Shown here in pieces: positions 33,468-41,151 of a stretch of 44,050 bases of DNA. Position numbers and translations under genes: made by a program. The stretch's first letter is position 1, and the number at the start of each line of letters is the position of its first letter. Origin of the DNA: an uncultured Fimbriimonadales bacterium. Its GTDB lineage: Bacteria > Armatimonadota > Fimbriimonadia > Fimbriimonadales > GBS-DC. The notes below the pieces were generated by a model. The model worked only from the letters and a program-made list of their open reading frames with translations. It made no database searches and had not been told where the DNA came from. The DNA lies in the NCBI GenBank assembly GCA_937992175.1, contig CALKLF010000029.1:1-44050 (forward strand). The letters are read 5' to 3'.

Positions 33468-34223
33468 ATGCATATCGGACTCATCGGCTACGGACGGATG
33501 GGACAGGCAGTCGAGCGCGTGGCGACGGCGCGCGGACATCACATCGTCGGCGTCATTCGTCGCGAGACGCCTATTGCGATGCGCGAGGCGGTCGCCCAGC
33601 AAGCCGACGCCCTCATCGACTTCTCACGGGCGGATGCTGTGCCCGACAATGTAGCGCTCGCGCTTGCCACGAAAAAACCGCTCATTATCGGTACAACAGG
33701 CTGGGACGCGCACCGCCTCGCTATCGAGCGACAGGTGCGCGCCGCCGACGGTAGCGTCCTGCATGCGCTGAACTTTTCGATAGCCGTGCAGGCGTTTTTG
33801 AAGCACGCGGTGAACCTCGCCACTCAGCTGCTCCAGCTGGAGGGCTGGGATGTGGCTATCGAGGAGATTCACCATCGGGGTAAAGCGGACGCGCCCAGCG
33901 GCACGGCGCGCGCCCTCGCGATGCGCCTGCACCACGCGCTCGACGCGTCCCACGAACCTGTTTACCCTGTGCCTACCGAGCGTCGCCTCGACGAAAATCA
34001 GTTCGCTATCGGCGTGTTGCGCGTCGGGAGCGAGTTCGGAACTCATCGTCTGCTGCTGGATGGTCCGTTTGACTGGATCGAAATCACCCATCGCGCCAAG
34101 AGCCGCGACGGCTTCGCCTATGGCGCGGTGCGCGCCGCCGAGTGGCTCGTTGGGCGCACAGGATTTTTTACATTTCAGGAGGTACTCAACGACATACTCA
34201 CACACAGGGAGGAACAACGATGA
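33468..34223 (+). CDS. dapB: 4-hydroxy-tetrahydrodipicolinate reductase
   Basis: DapB reduces the DapA product with NAD(P)H in the route to lysine and meso-diaminopimelate. The 251-residue protein has the nucleotide loop GLIGYGRMGQAV at the N-terminus, the phrase IIGTTGWD, and the family signature IEEIHHRGKADAPSGTA with the catalytic His pair and Lys. The C-terminus (HRAKSRDGFAYGAVRAAEWL) is typical. GGAGG stands 6 bases before ATG 33468. The stop overlaps the dapA start (ATGA), so the pair is translationally coupled. Confidence 0.96.
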   Translation: MHIGLIGYGRMGQAVERVATARGHHIVGVIRRETPIAMREAVAQQADALIDFSRADAVPDNVALALATKKPLIIGTTGWDAHRLAIERQVRAADGSVLHALNFSIAVQAFLKHAVNLATQLLQLEGWDVAIEEIHHRGKADAPSGTARALAMRLHHALDASHEPVYPVPTERRLDENQFAIGVLRVGSEFGTHRLLLDGPFDWIEITHRAKSRDGFAYGAVRAAEWLVGRTGFFTFQEVLNDILTHREEQR

Positions 34224-35113
34224 GAACACCGCCGTTTCGAGGACTGGGCGTGGCGATGGTCACGCCGTTTACACGCGATGGGGCTGTGGATGAGCCCCGT
34301 CTGCGTGCGCTGGTGGACTGGCTGATTGAATCGGGCGTGGACGCGCTGTTGCCCGTCGGTTCGACGGGCGAAGGCGCGACGCTGACCCACGAGGAACACC
34401 GCCGCGTGATGGACATCGTGCTGGAACAGGCGAACGGGCGCGTCCCCGTCTGCCCTGGAGCGGGTAGCAATGCGACTCACGAAGCCATCGGGCTGGCGCA
34501 GCACGCCAAGCGCGCGGGCGCGACCGCCGTGCTGTCCGTGACCCCGTACTACAACAAACCCGAGCCTGAGGGCTTGCTGCGCCACTATGCCGCCATCGCT
34601 GAGCAAGCCGACATTCCGATTATCCTGTATAATGTGCCCTCGCGTACAGGGCGCAACTACTCGCCTGAGGTCATCCTGCGCATTGCGCAGGAAGTGCCTC
34701 ACCTCGTCGGCGTGAAGGAGTCGAGTGGCAACATTACGCAGGCGCTGGAGATTCTGGGCAGCCGTCCGCCGGGGTTCGCGGTCTACGCAGGCGACGACAT
34801 CTTCGCCGCGCCCACGATTCTGATGGGCGGCGACGGCGTCATCTCGGTCATCGGCAACGAGCTGCCCGAATGGACGGCGAAAATGGTACGCGCTGCGCTT
34901 CAGGGCGACGCTGAAACCGCGCGACAGTGGCACTATCGGCTGCAGTCGCTGATGCAGGCGAACTTCTGGGAGACGAACCCCGCGCCTGTCAAGTGCGTAA
35001 TGGCGATGCTGGGGCGGATTGAGGAGAACCTGCGCCTGCCGCTCACGCCCGTCAGCGAACGCACGCGCGAACGGCTGCGCCAGCTAATTCGGGAGATGGG
35101 CGTACCAAATTAA
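34220..35113 (+). CDS. dapA: 4-hydroxy-tetrahydrodipicolinate synthase
   Basis: DapA condenses pyruvate with aspartate semialdehyde, the first step committed to lysine and diaminopimelate. The 297-residue TIM barrel has GSTGEGATLTHEE near residue 45, the catalytic Tyr in IILYNVPSRTG and the Schiff-base Lys in LVGVKESSGN. Start ATG 34220 overlaps the dapB stop and follows GGGAGGAA; the frame is open upstream inside dapB but the conserved part begins here (RTPPFRGLGVAMVTPF). The gene order dapB-dapA is a normal operon. Confidence 0.97.
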   Translation: MRTPPFRGLGVAMVTPFTRDGAVDEPRLRALVDWLIESGVDALLPVGSTGEGATLTHEEHRRVMDIVLEQANGRVPVCPGAGSNATHEAIGLAQHAKRAGATAVLSVTPYYNKPEPEGLLRHYAAIAEQADIPIILYNVPSRTGRNYSPEVILRIAQEVPHLVGVKESSGNITQALEILGSRPPGFAVYAGDDIFAAPTILMGGDGVISVIGNELPEWTAKMVRAALQGDAETARQWHYRLQSLMQANFWETNPAPVKCVMAMLGRIEENLRLPLTPVSERTRERLRQLIREMGVPN

Positions 35114-35118
35114 GAAAA

Positions 35119-35195
35119 TGGTCGGGGCGGGCAGATTCGAACTGCCGACCTCTCCCACCCGAAAGGAGCGCTCTACCATGCTGAGCTACGCCCCG
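35119..35195 (-). tRNA. tRNA-Pro (anticodon CGG)
   Basis: On the minus strand the 77-base sequence folds as a full cloverleaf. The acceptor arms are CGGGGCG and CGCCCCG with discriminator A and an encoded CCA end. The D-arm is GCTC...GAGC, and the anticodon stem is CTCCT/GGGAG around the loop TTCGGGT, which gives anticodon CGG (proline, codon CCG). The T-arm is GGCAG-TTCGAAT-CTGCC. It lies 5 bp after dapA and on the opposite strand. Confidence 0.95.
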
Positions 35196-35360
35196 ACCTC
35201 GCAGGGTAATTGTACCCTATTTGCGCTCGCGGGCGTCAAGGGGTTGGTGCGTAAATGCTGCTCGCAAAAATACGACGGGAACGCATGGAGAACCAGCTGA
35301 GAGCGTGTATGTGAAGTCCCACTTGAAGTTTTCGCGATTTTTGAACTTGCGTGACAAAAC

Positions 35361-35495
35361 TCATTCGACTAAAGTCGCACCCAGACAAACGAACCCCCAC
35401 GCAAGCGGGATTTCGCTGGGAATCGCTTTCGCATAGCGCAGCAGCTCCTCCGCCGCGTTCAGAGTGACCTTTGAAACGAGTTGTTTGAATGGCAT
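35361..35495 (-). CDS. Possible 44-residue protein
   Basis: A short frame runs from ATG 35495 to TGA 35361, with a good ribosome site (ACGGAGG) 7 bases before the start. The product begins MPFKQLVSKVTLNAAEELL, continues RYAKAIPSEIPLAWGF and ends VCLGATLVE. It would form an amphipathic helix followed by a hydrophobic stretch. I do not know any homolog. Apart from this and a partial repeat near 35253-35290, the region 35196-35547 shows nothing else. Confidence 0.35.
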   Translation of the reverse strand: MPFKQLVSKVTLNAAEELLRYAKAIPSEIPLAWGFVCLGATLVE

Positions 35496-35547
35496 TGTAA
35501 ACCTCCGTGATTAGTTTCTGGAGGCGTCCTCTCTCTCCTGCAAGGGG

Positions 35548-35553
35548 TATAAC
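35548..35553 (+). promoter_or_regulatory. -10 box (TATAAC) for a leaderless membrane-protein mRNA
   Basis: TATAAC is followed by 6 bases and then ATG 35560, which puts the transcription start at or next to the start codon. There is no Shine-Dalgarno site. Confidence 0.4.
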
Positions 35554-35559
35554 TGTGCT

Positions 35560-35991
35560 ATGCCGTTTCTGAGATACCAGGCGCGGATGATGTACCAGCT
35601 GCTGTTCTGGGCAGGGCTGAGTTTCGGCGTCGCCTTGCCCATGCTGTTCTCCGCGCGGGAATGGGTACGCTCGTTCGGCGGGATGACGGCAGCGTGGGCG
35701 ATTGTAAACGCGCTGATTGCGTTGTTCGCGCTGCGCGGCGTGCGCCGAAAAAAGGCGCAGAACGCCGACGAAGCAACCACACGCAAGTGGATGCGTCAGC
35801 TTGTGCGCCTGCTCTGGATTAACGCAGGGCTGGATGTGCTGTATCTCATCGTGGGCGCGGGGCTGATTCTGTGGAACCCTACCAATCGCATGCTCAACGC
35901 CTTCGGCTGGGCGATTGTCATTCAGGGAGCGTTTCTGCTCGTATTCGACGCCTGGCACGCGGTGCGCCTCCCACGACGGGTGAACTTATGA
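35560..35991 (+). CDS. Small four-helix membrane protein, function unknown
   Basis: The 143-residue protein has four predicted membrane segments: LLFWAGLSFGVALPMLF, MTAAWAIVNALIALFAL, WINAGLDVLYLIVGAGLIL and FGWAIVIQGAFLLVFDAWHA. A cytoplasmic loop between segments 2 and 3 is strongly basic (RGVRRKKAQNADEATTRKW). The pattern resembles small DUF-type membrane proteins (DUF6992-like, from memory, not confirmed). A -10 box 6 bases before the ATG suggests a leaderless message. It converges with the lipoprotein gene, 11 bp away. Confidence 0.65.
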   Translation: MPFLRYQARMMYQLLFWAGLSFGVALPMLFSAREWVRSFGGMTAAWAIVNALIALFALRGVRRKKAQNADEATTRKWMRQLVRLLWINAGLDVLYLIVGAGLILWNPTNRMLNAFGWAIVIQGAFLLVFDAWHAVRLPRRVNL

Positions 35992-36002
35992 TTCGGCTTC
36001 TC

Positions 36003-36953
36003 TCATTGCAACAGCACCACGCCCAAATCAATTGCCTGGGTTAGGCTGGTTACCGTCACCGTGCGCTCAGCGGTACGGCTCCCCTTAGTAAACACCAGCC
36101 GATACTGAGCGGGCAACAGCCAGAGCTGGAACGCCCCGTTCGCCTGCGAAAGGATTACCGATTCGTTCGGGATAGACGCGCTGGGCGGGCTGTAGATATC
36201 GATGCGTACGCCGACGGCGTCGCTGGCGAACACCTGCGCCACGCCGCGCACATTGCCGGGCTGCCCCGGCGGGTTGTCGTCGGTCTGGCGGAGCAGGAGC
36301 AGGTCGCCCACATCCATCACGCCGTCAATCACGGGCGCGTCCGCCAGAAATCGGCGGGAGATGTAGCCGTCTTTTTGTACCTCGCCTTCGGGATCCAGCA
36401 CACCCTGCGGGTCATAGGCGACGCCGTTCAGTGTGAACCGCCCTGTGGTTGAGTTGCTCAGCGCACGTTGCCCCAGCAAGACGACAGTTGCATCGCCCAC
36501 AGGCTGCTGCGTAAGCGCGTCCACGATACGCCCCTGCACCGAGATGGTCTGCGAACCGACATAGAGGTCGCCTAAATCCACCGTCTGCCCTGTTTGCAGC
36601 GGGGGGAGGTTGAAAGTGAAGTCGGGCAAGCCGGGCGTGCGCACGATGATCTTTGTGGCGTTCAGAGGGACGCGCAGCTGAAACGCGCCCTCCTGCGTGC
36701 TGGTCTGCACACGCAGAGAGCCGACAATAACCGTGGCGGGCGGGTTCGGCGGCTGCCCCGTGCCCACCAGCACCACGCGCCCCTGCAGGAGCGTGGACGG
36801 ACCGAACGAACCGCCCCCGCCGCCGCAGGCGGAGAGCAAGCCAACCATCAACAGGAGAAGCAACCTCACCCCCCATCCCCCTCTCCGTTTACGGAGAGGG
36901 GGGCAAGGTGGGTGAGGTTGGGATACCCTAGTCAGTCGCTTCACTATCCTCAT
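36003..36953 (-). CDS. Lipoprotein with carboxypeptidase-regulatory-like beta domains
   Basis: The gene encodes a lipoprotein: the hydrophobic run LLLLLMVGLLSAC ends in a lipobox with Cys43. The mature protein has Gly-rich residues and then beta-sandwich units of the carboxypeptidase-regulatory kind: LQGRVVLVGTGQPPNPPATV, ISVQGRIVDALTQQPVGDAT and GNVRGVAQVFASDAVGVRID. It is probably an outer-membrane or periplasmic scaffold protein. Residues about 12-28 of the longest frame are encoded by a dispersed inverted repeat (36862-36919), so the true start may be GTG 36869, just inside the repeat, giving VRLLLLLMVGLLSAC. It follows the large secreted gene by 6 bp, so both are in one operon. Confidence 0.7.
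   Translation of the reverse strand: MRIVKRLTRVSQPHPPCPPLRKRRGGWGVRLLLLLMVGLLSACGGGGGSFGPSTLLQGRVVLVGTGQPPNPPATVIVGSLRVQTSTQEGAFQLRVPLNATKIIVRTPGLPDFTFNLPPLQTGQTVDLGDLYVGSQTISVQGRIVDALTQQPVGDATVVLLGQRALSNSTTGRFTLNGVAYDPQGVLDPEGEVQKDGYISRRFLADAPVIDGVMDVGDLLLLRQTDDNPPGQPGNVRGVAQVFASDAVGVRIDIYSPPSASIPNESVILSQANGAFQLWLLPAQYRLVFTKGSRTAERTVTVTSLTQAIDLGVVLLQ
36862..36919. repeat. C/G-tract inverted repeat, copy 2, inside the start of the lipoprotein gene
   Basis: Perfect arms AACCTCACC (36862-36870) and GGTGAGGTT (36911-36919) enclose a second stem CCCCTCTCCG / CGGAGAGGGG around TTTA. It is the same repeat type as at 28601 and 40868, and covers codons 12-31 of the longest reading frame of the lipoprotein gene. 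Confidence 0.8.
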
Positions 36954-36959
36954 CGTCTT

Positions 36960-39900
36960 TCACCGTGTAATCACAATCGGGGTTGTGGCGCGGGCGACGC
37001 GCCCACCGCTGTCGACGGCTTCGATATACGCCATGTAGCTGCCCGGCGGCAGGGCGCGCTCCTGCGAATCGCGTCCGTTCCATGTCAGACTCTGCACGCC
37101 TGCGCCCGCTGCGCGACTGGGCTGTAAGATTCGCACGGTCTCGCCCCGCATGGAGCGAATCTCTGCACGCACAGTCGCCTCGCCCGTGAGCTGGAACTGG
37201 ATCGTCGCCTGTCCGCCGCGCGTGGTTGCCGCCACGAGGTTCGTGATGCGCACAGGCGCGGCGACGCCTGGCTCGATGGCTACGCGCAGCGTCTGCGCCC
37301 CCGCAGGGGTAAACCGATAGAACTCACGCTGGCGCATGTCGACCCGCTCACCCGTGACGGGGTTTTCCAGAACGATTCGCCATCGACGCGGGGTGCCGGG
37401 GGGAATTCGCCATGTCAGCGTATGCTCGCGGTTCGGCTCGGCAGGCGCGACCTGCAGCGTCCACTCCTGTTTGCCCGTATTGGGCTTCACGGCTTGAGTC
37501 AGCAATCGTCCGCCGTCGCCCTGTACGCCGAACGCGCTCATGCCGGGCAATGCGGGGGGCGCGTCGTGGTTATAGGCGTAGCTGCGCGTGCGCACAGCGT
37601 TGTCCAGCCCCAGCGTCGCGACGCCGCCGCCCACAGGCGACTGCAAAATCAGCTCCATCGCCCATGCAGGCTCGCTCTGCGCCACGCGGGAACGCCCTGC
37701 ACCTCCCACAGGCGGCGACACGAGCAGCGTCACGCCTTCGGGACGCAACACTCGAATCCAGTAGGCGCGCCCCGGCTCCAGCTGCGTCGCCTGCACATAG
37801 GTTCCGAACGCGCCCAGCGTCCACACGCGACTGCCCACCAGCGGCGGCTCGCCCCCGACCGACTCCGTCGCCGTCTCCCACGACACGGGCGAGCTGAACT
37901 GATGCACCAACTGCAGGCTGCCGACGGGCACCGGCTGATTAAAGGGAACGCCCACGAGGTTCCAGCCCGGCTGCAGCGCAATCGCGAAGGGGCGATCCGT
38001 CGGCGCGGGTTCGCCCTGAATCGTGACATTAATCGGATTGCTCAGCTGCAGGAAGTAGCCGACGCCAGGCGCGGGGGGCGGCGTCGCGGGGTAGTAAGCG
38101 TAGTTGAACTGCTCCTGTCGCCACTGAGCAAGGCGCAGCTGGTCGGCGGGGATGTTCAGCAGCTTCGCCATGTCGGGTTCATAGGGGCGCAAGGGCAGGC
38201 TGATCATATGCAGTCCCGCCGCGCGATTCAGGTTGAAGCTGCCCGCCGCGGGGTTCAGATACGCCTGCACATAGTGGAAACCGACGCCCGTGTTCGTGCG
38301 CCAGACGCCCACCTCCGCCCCCTGCGCGTTGAAGAACCGCAGCGTTGCGACGCGCTCGCGCGAAAGCGTCGCTGCGTTCAGCGCAAACCCGAACGCCCCC
38401 TTGTCCACCGTCGTGGAGCGCGTCTCCGTGCCAATCTGAATCTCCACTGTGCCGTTTTCCAGCCCGAACACCACGCCGAAAAAGTTATTGCGGAAGTTCG
38501 TGCCCTGTACCTTGCTGCTGGGGTAGTGGATGCGCGCGCCTTCCGTGCCGACGCTGAAATCCACCGCGAGCCGCTGGTTCGCCGTCTCCGAGCCGACGAA
38601 GCTGGGCACGACCGCCCCTGTGCCGACGCGGATGTCCACTCGCTCATACTGCGGCGAGAGCGTGAGACGATTGAAATTGTAATCCCAGTAGATGGGGTAG
38701 CAGGTTCCGTTCAGCAATGCCTCGTCCCAGCCCGCGCCGACGCGTGTGGTTTGAAAATAGGTCAGGAACACGGTGAACACCGCCTGCTCGTCGGGTTGCA
38801 GACCTGAGGCGTAGGGAAACACCTGCGCGTGCAGTTTGCGCCCATAGGTCACGCTGGTGTCCAGAATATATTGCCGACGCGCCCACTGGTCGAACGGGAC
38901 GCCTTCCACCATCGGGTTTGGGTTGCCTGAAATGGCGGCGAGGGTCTGCTTCGCGAGGTTCATTAGCGCCGCCGAGTTCCCCCGCAAGTTGGGAGTGTAA
39001 TTCTGATAGTATCGCTGATTGAACTCGCGGAAGAAGGTGGGGTACTCGGTCGCCACTTTGAGCCACATGGAGCCAGCCATCTGATAGCGCACGAGCCACA
39101 AGCCGCCCGTGGTGCCCCCTGTAATCGGCGGCTGACGCAACGACGGGGCGATGAAGCTCGGACTGCTCAGCGTCGGCTGGTTCCACGCATCGTAGTAGGG
39201 GCGCGCGTCGTAGGTGTTGTCCAGTGTCTGGTCGATGAAGTCGGGATTCTGCCCGGCGAGGCTGCGGAACGCGGGGCTTCGGGCGATGCGCGTCGTCACG
39301 GCGCGGGCGAATCCCTCTTCCCAGACATCGTAAAACGGCGCGGCATCGGCATGGAACGCGCGTACAATCAGGTTCAGCAGGTTCACTGACGCCGCCTCGC
39401 GTGCATTGTAAATCGGGAACAGGAACCGGTTGTTGCTCACATCGTAGATCCCGCCCACCACGGCGTCACGGTCGCCGATTTCGTCGTCGTAGTTCACCAC
39501 CTGAATCGTGAGCGTGCGCGCGGGCTTGCCGTATTCGGCTTCCACCAGCGCGGGAGCGGCGTTCAGAATGGTCTGGAGCAGCGCCTTGTACGCCGTGGGG
39601 AACGGGTCGTCGCCGTCCACAATCTGAAAAGTGAGCGTCCCGTTGCCCAGCCCGTCCGAGCGGCTTCGGGAAGGCAGAATCAGCTCGCCGTTGCGCCGCA
39701 GCACGACCGTGTGCAGGATGGGCAGGCGGTAGTCTTCGGGGAGTAAGCCGAGCTGTTTGTAGAGACGGATCTGCGCCCGCGCACCCTGAACCTGCGCGCG
39801 GGTCGCCCGCTCCACATGCGCCCGAATCAGGCGGTCAATCGCTTCAGGCGAACGCCCCACACGGTCGATATCGATTACCATCACATTTTGCGGACCGTTG

Positions 39901-40010
39901 CTAACCGTTTCGAAGGGGCGGTTCACGATGTTTCGATAGACCTGCGCCTGCAGCGGCGCGCCGAGCATAACTGCCAGCGCTACGACAATCCATTTCATCC
40001 CTGCGTTCAT
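36960..40010 (-). CDS. Large secreted protein with C-terminal FlgD-like Ig domain
   Basis: The 1016-residue protein has a signal peptide (MKWIVVALAVMLGAPLQAQ). Residues about 25-450 have no family that I recognise; they contain many aromatic residues (YYDAWNQPTL; FFREFNQRYYQNY). Residues about 590-780 resemble beta-repeat modules with GWNLVGVPFNQPV and GAFGTYVQATQLEPGRAYWI. The last 90 residues look like a FlgD-type Ig domain (TVRAEIRSMRGETVRIL then SLTWNGRDSQERALPPGSY and YIEAVDSGGRVARA), often found at the end of surface or secreted proteins. A protease-like or adhesion role is possible but not shown. Start ATG 40010 follows AAGAGAGAG; ATG 39998 (MKWIVV) is an alternative start. Confidence 0.65.
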   Translation of the reverse strand: MNAGMKWIVVALAVMLGAPLQAQVYRNIVNRPFETVSNGPQNVMVIDIDRVGRSPEAIDRLIRAHVERATRAQVQGARAQIRLYKQLGLLPEDYRLPILHTVVLRRNGELILPSRSRSDGLGNGTLTFQIVDGDDPFPTAYKALLQTILNAAPALVEAEYGKPARTLTIQVVNYDDEIGDRDAVVGGIYDVSNNRFLFPIYNAREAASVNLLNLIVRAFHADAAPFYDVWEEGFARAVTTRIARSPAFRSLAGQNPDFIDQTLDNTYDARPYYDAWNQPTLSSPSFIAPSLRQPPITGGTTGGLWLVRYQMAGSMWLKVATEYPTFFREFNQRYYQNYTPNLRGNSAALMNLAKQTLAAISGNPNPMVEGVPFDQWARRQYILDTSVTYGRKLHAQVFPYASGLQPDEQAVFTVFLTYFQTTRVGAGWDEALLNGTCYPIYWDYNFNRLTLSPQYERVDIRVGTGAVVPSFVGSETANQRLAVDFSVGTEGARIHYPSSKVQGTNFRNNFFGVVFGLENGTVEIQIGTETRSTTVDKGAFGFALNAATLSRERVATLRFFNAQGAEVGVWRTNTGVGFHYVQAYLNPAAGSFNLNRAAGLHMISLPLRPYEPDMAKLLNIPADQLRLAQWRQEQFNYAYYPATPPPAPGVGYFLQLSNPINVTIQGEPAPTDRPFAIALQPGWNLVGVPFNQPVPVGSLQLVHQFSSPVSWETATESVGGEPPLVGSRVWTLGAFGTYVQATQLEPGRAYWIRVLRPEGVTLLVSPPVGGAGRSRVAQSEPAWAMELILQSPVGGGVATLGLDNAVRTRSYAYNHDAPPALPGMSAFGVQGDGGRLLTQAVKPNTGKQEWTLQVAPAEPNREHTLTWRIPPGTPRRWRIVLENPVTGERVDMRQREFYRFTPAGAQTLRVAIEPGVAAPVRITNLVAATTRGGQATIQFQLTGEATVRAEIRSMRGETVRILQPSRAAGAGVQSLTWNGRDSQERALPPGSYMAYIEAVDSGGRVARATTPIVITR

Positions 40011-40025
40011 CGTTCTCTCTCTTAG

Positions 40026-40802
40026 ACGCGCGAGTACGGCGTAGGTTTTAGGGCGACTACTTCAAAGTCCCATAAAGATACCTCAAGGGCGGGTAACGGC
40101 GAAAATGCCCGTGTTGTCCCCAGCTCGCCCACCGAGCTGTTTTTCAACTTAGGCAACAACCTCTATCAGGCGCAGGCGATTTTTATTCACCCGCGCTGGA
40201 ACGGTAACCTCGCCAATGGCGGCGACATCGCTTTGGTGCGCCTTTCGCAGATCGTTAGTGGGGTCGCCCCTGCTCTACTCTACAACCGCAACGACCTTGT
40301 GGAGCGAGTGGGCTACTCGGCAGGGTTCGGACGCAACGGCGATGGAATTACGGGATACACTGCTGAAGACGATACACGCCGCGCGATGACCAACATTATC
40401 GATGTGCTGGGCGAGAATATTCCCAGCTTTCCTACCGATGTGTTCCTGAGCGACTTTGACCATCCAGACGGCACGACCAACACGCTGGCGTTTGCTGGTT
40501 CGGACGCGAACCCGCTCGATTTGGAGGGCATGGGCGCGCCAGGCGACAGCGGCGGTCCCGTGTTCGTGGAGGTTGACGGCGTGTGGTATGTGGCGGGCGT
40601 GCATTCGTTCCTGCTGGATGCGGCGGCGTTTGGCGCGCCGTGGGGCAACGGGCAGCCCGACGCCCGCTACGGCGATATGCTCGGCTCGGTGCGAGTGGAT
40701 TACTATACGAACTGGATTAACGCCACTGTGCCTGAGCCTACGAGCATGACCGCGCTGGCGATTGGGGTGGTGGGGTTGCTCGCGCGGCGGCGTAGGAAGT
40801 AA
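40026..40802 (+). pseudogene. Trypsin-like serine protease with PEP-CTERM tail, 5' truncated
   Basis: The open frame begins after a TAG at 40023 and has no start codon with a ribosome site; TTG 40233 is nominal. It contains the Asp box of trypsins (NGGDIALVRLSQIV) and the Ser box (GAPGDSGGPVF followed by DGVWYVAGVHSF). The His box (TAAHC-like) and a signal peptide are missing upstream, where only 15 bases separate it from the divergent gene at 40010. The C-terminus VPEPTSMTALAIGVVGLLA followed by basic residues is a clear PEP-CTERM sorting signal. I read it as a protease gene that lost its 5' end. It could also be the second half of a protein made by reading through from elsewhere, which seems unlikely. 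Confidence 0.75.
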
Positions 40803-40867
40803 ACGGTTATATCGATTGAGGTTTCAAGTGTCACAAAACCTTCGTGGGGGGCGCCTGCTGTTTTTGC

Positions 40868-40978
40868 CCTCACCCCCAACCCCTCTCCTACGGCGTGGGA
40901 GAGGGGAATCAAGTGCAAGCACGGCACAGGTCGTTCCCCCTCTCCCGCGCGGCGGGAGAGGGAGTTGGGGGTGAGGGG
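40868..40978. repeat. C/G-tract inverted repeat, copy 3
   Basis: Arms begin with CCTCACCCCCAACCCCTCTC and end with its near-complement (GAGGGAGTTGGGGGTGAGG), with two inner stems (CTCTCC/GGAGAG; CCCTCTCCCGC/GCGGGAGAGGG) inside. It lies downstream of the PEP-CTERM fragment. It may terminate transcription from both sides. Confidence 0.75.
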
Positions 40979-41045
40979 AAACAAGCGCATCCCTCTTTCG
41001 CTCCGTCCATTCTTGTCTCGCTGGAAACCCTGATTGGCAAGTGCT

Positions 41046-41150
41046 ACCCGCGAAAAATGCTTCCGAAACGCGGCAGGCGACGCCAAGATTCCTCGCTGCG
41101 CTCGGAATGACAAATATTTGTCATTCCGAGCCGCAGGCGAGGAAGCTCTT
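41046..41150. repeat. Dispersed inverted repeat, copy 2, at the end of pnp
   Basis: The palindrome AGATTCCTCGCTGCGCTCGG (from 41087) and its complement lie around a centre ATATTT; the upstream 40 bases match those before copy 1 at 28425. It ends 2 bases before the pnp stop codon and may act as its terminator. Minus-strand translation gives the junk phrase SFRAQRGIL. Confidence 0.8.
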
Positions 41151-41151
41151 T

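Noticed and set aside
35236-35958. 240-codon minus-strand frame
   Set aside because: Mostly antisense to the four-helix membrane protein and the tRNA-side gap; composition is not protein-like.
37422-38807. 461-codon open frame on the plus strand
   Set aside because: Antisense to the large secreted protein gene; composition is rich in Arg, His and Ala with no family pattern.
40703-41113. Minus-strand frame reading MSFRAQRGIL and LTPNSLSRRAGEGE
   Set aside because: This is the known false translation of dispersed inverted repeats; there is no ribosome site or domain.
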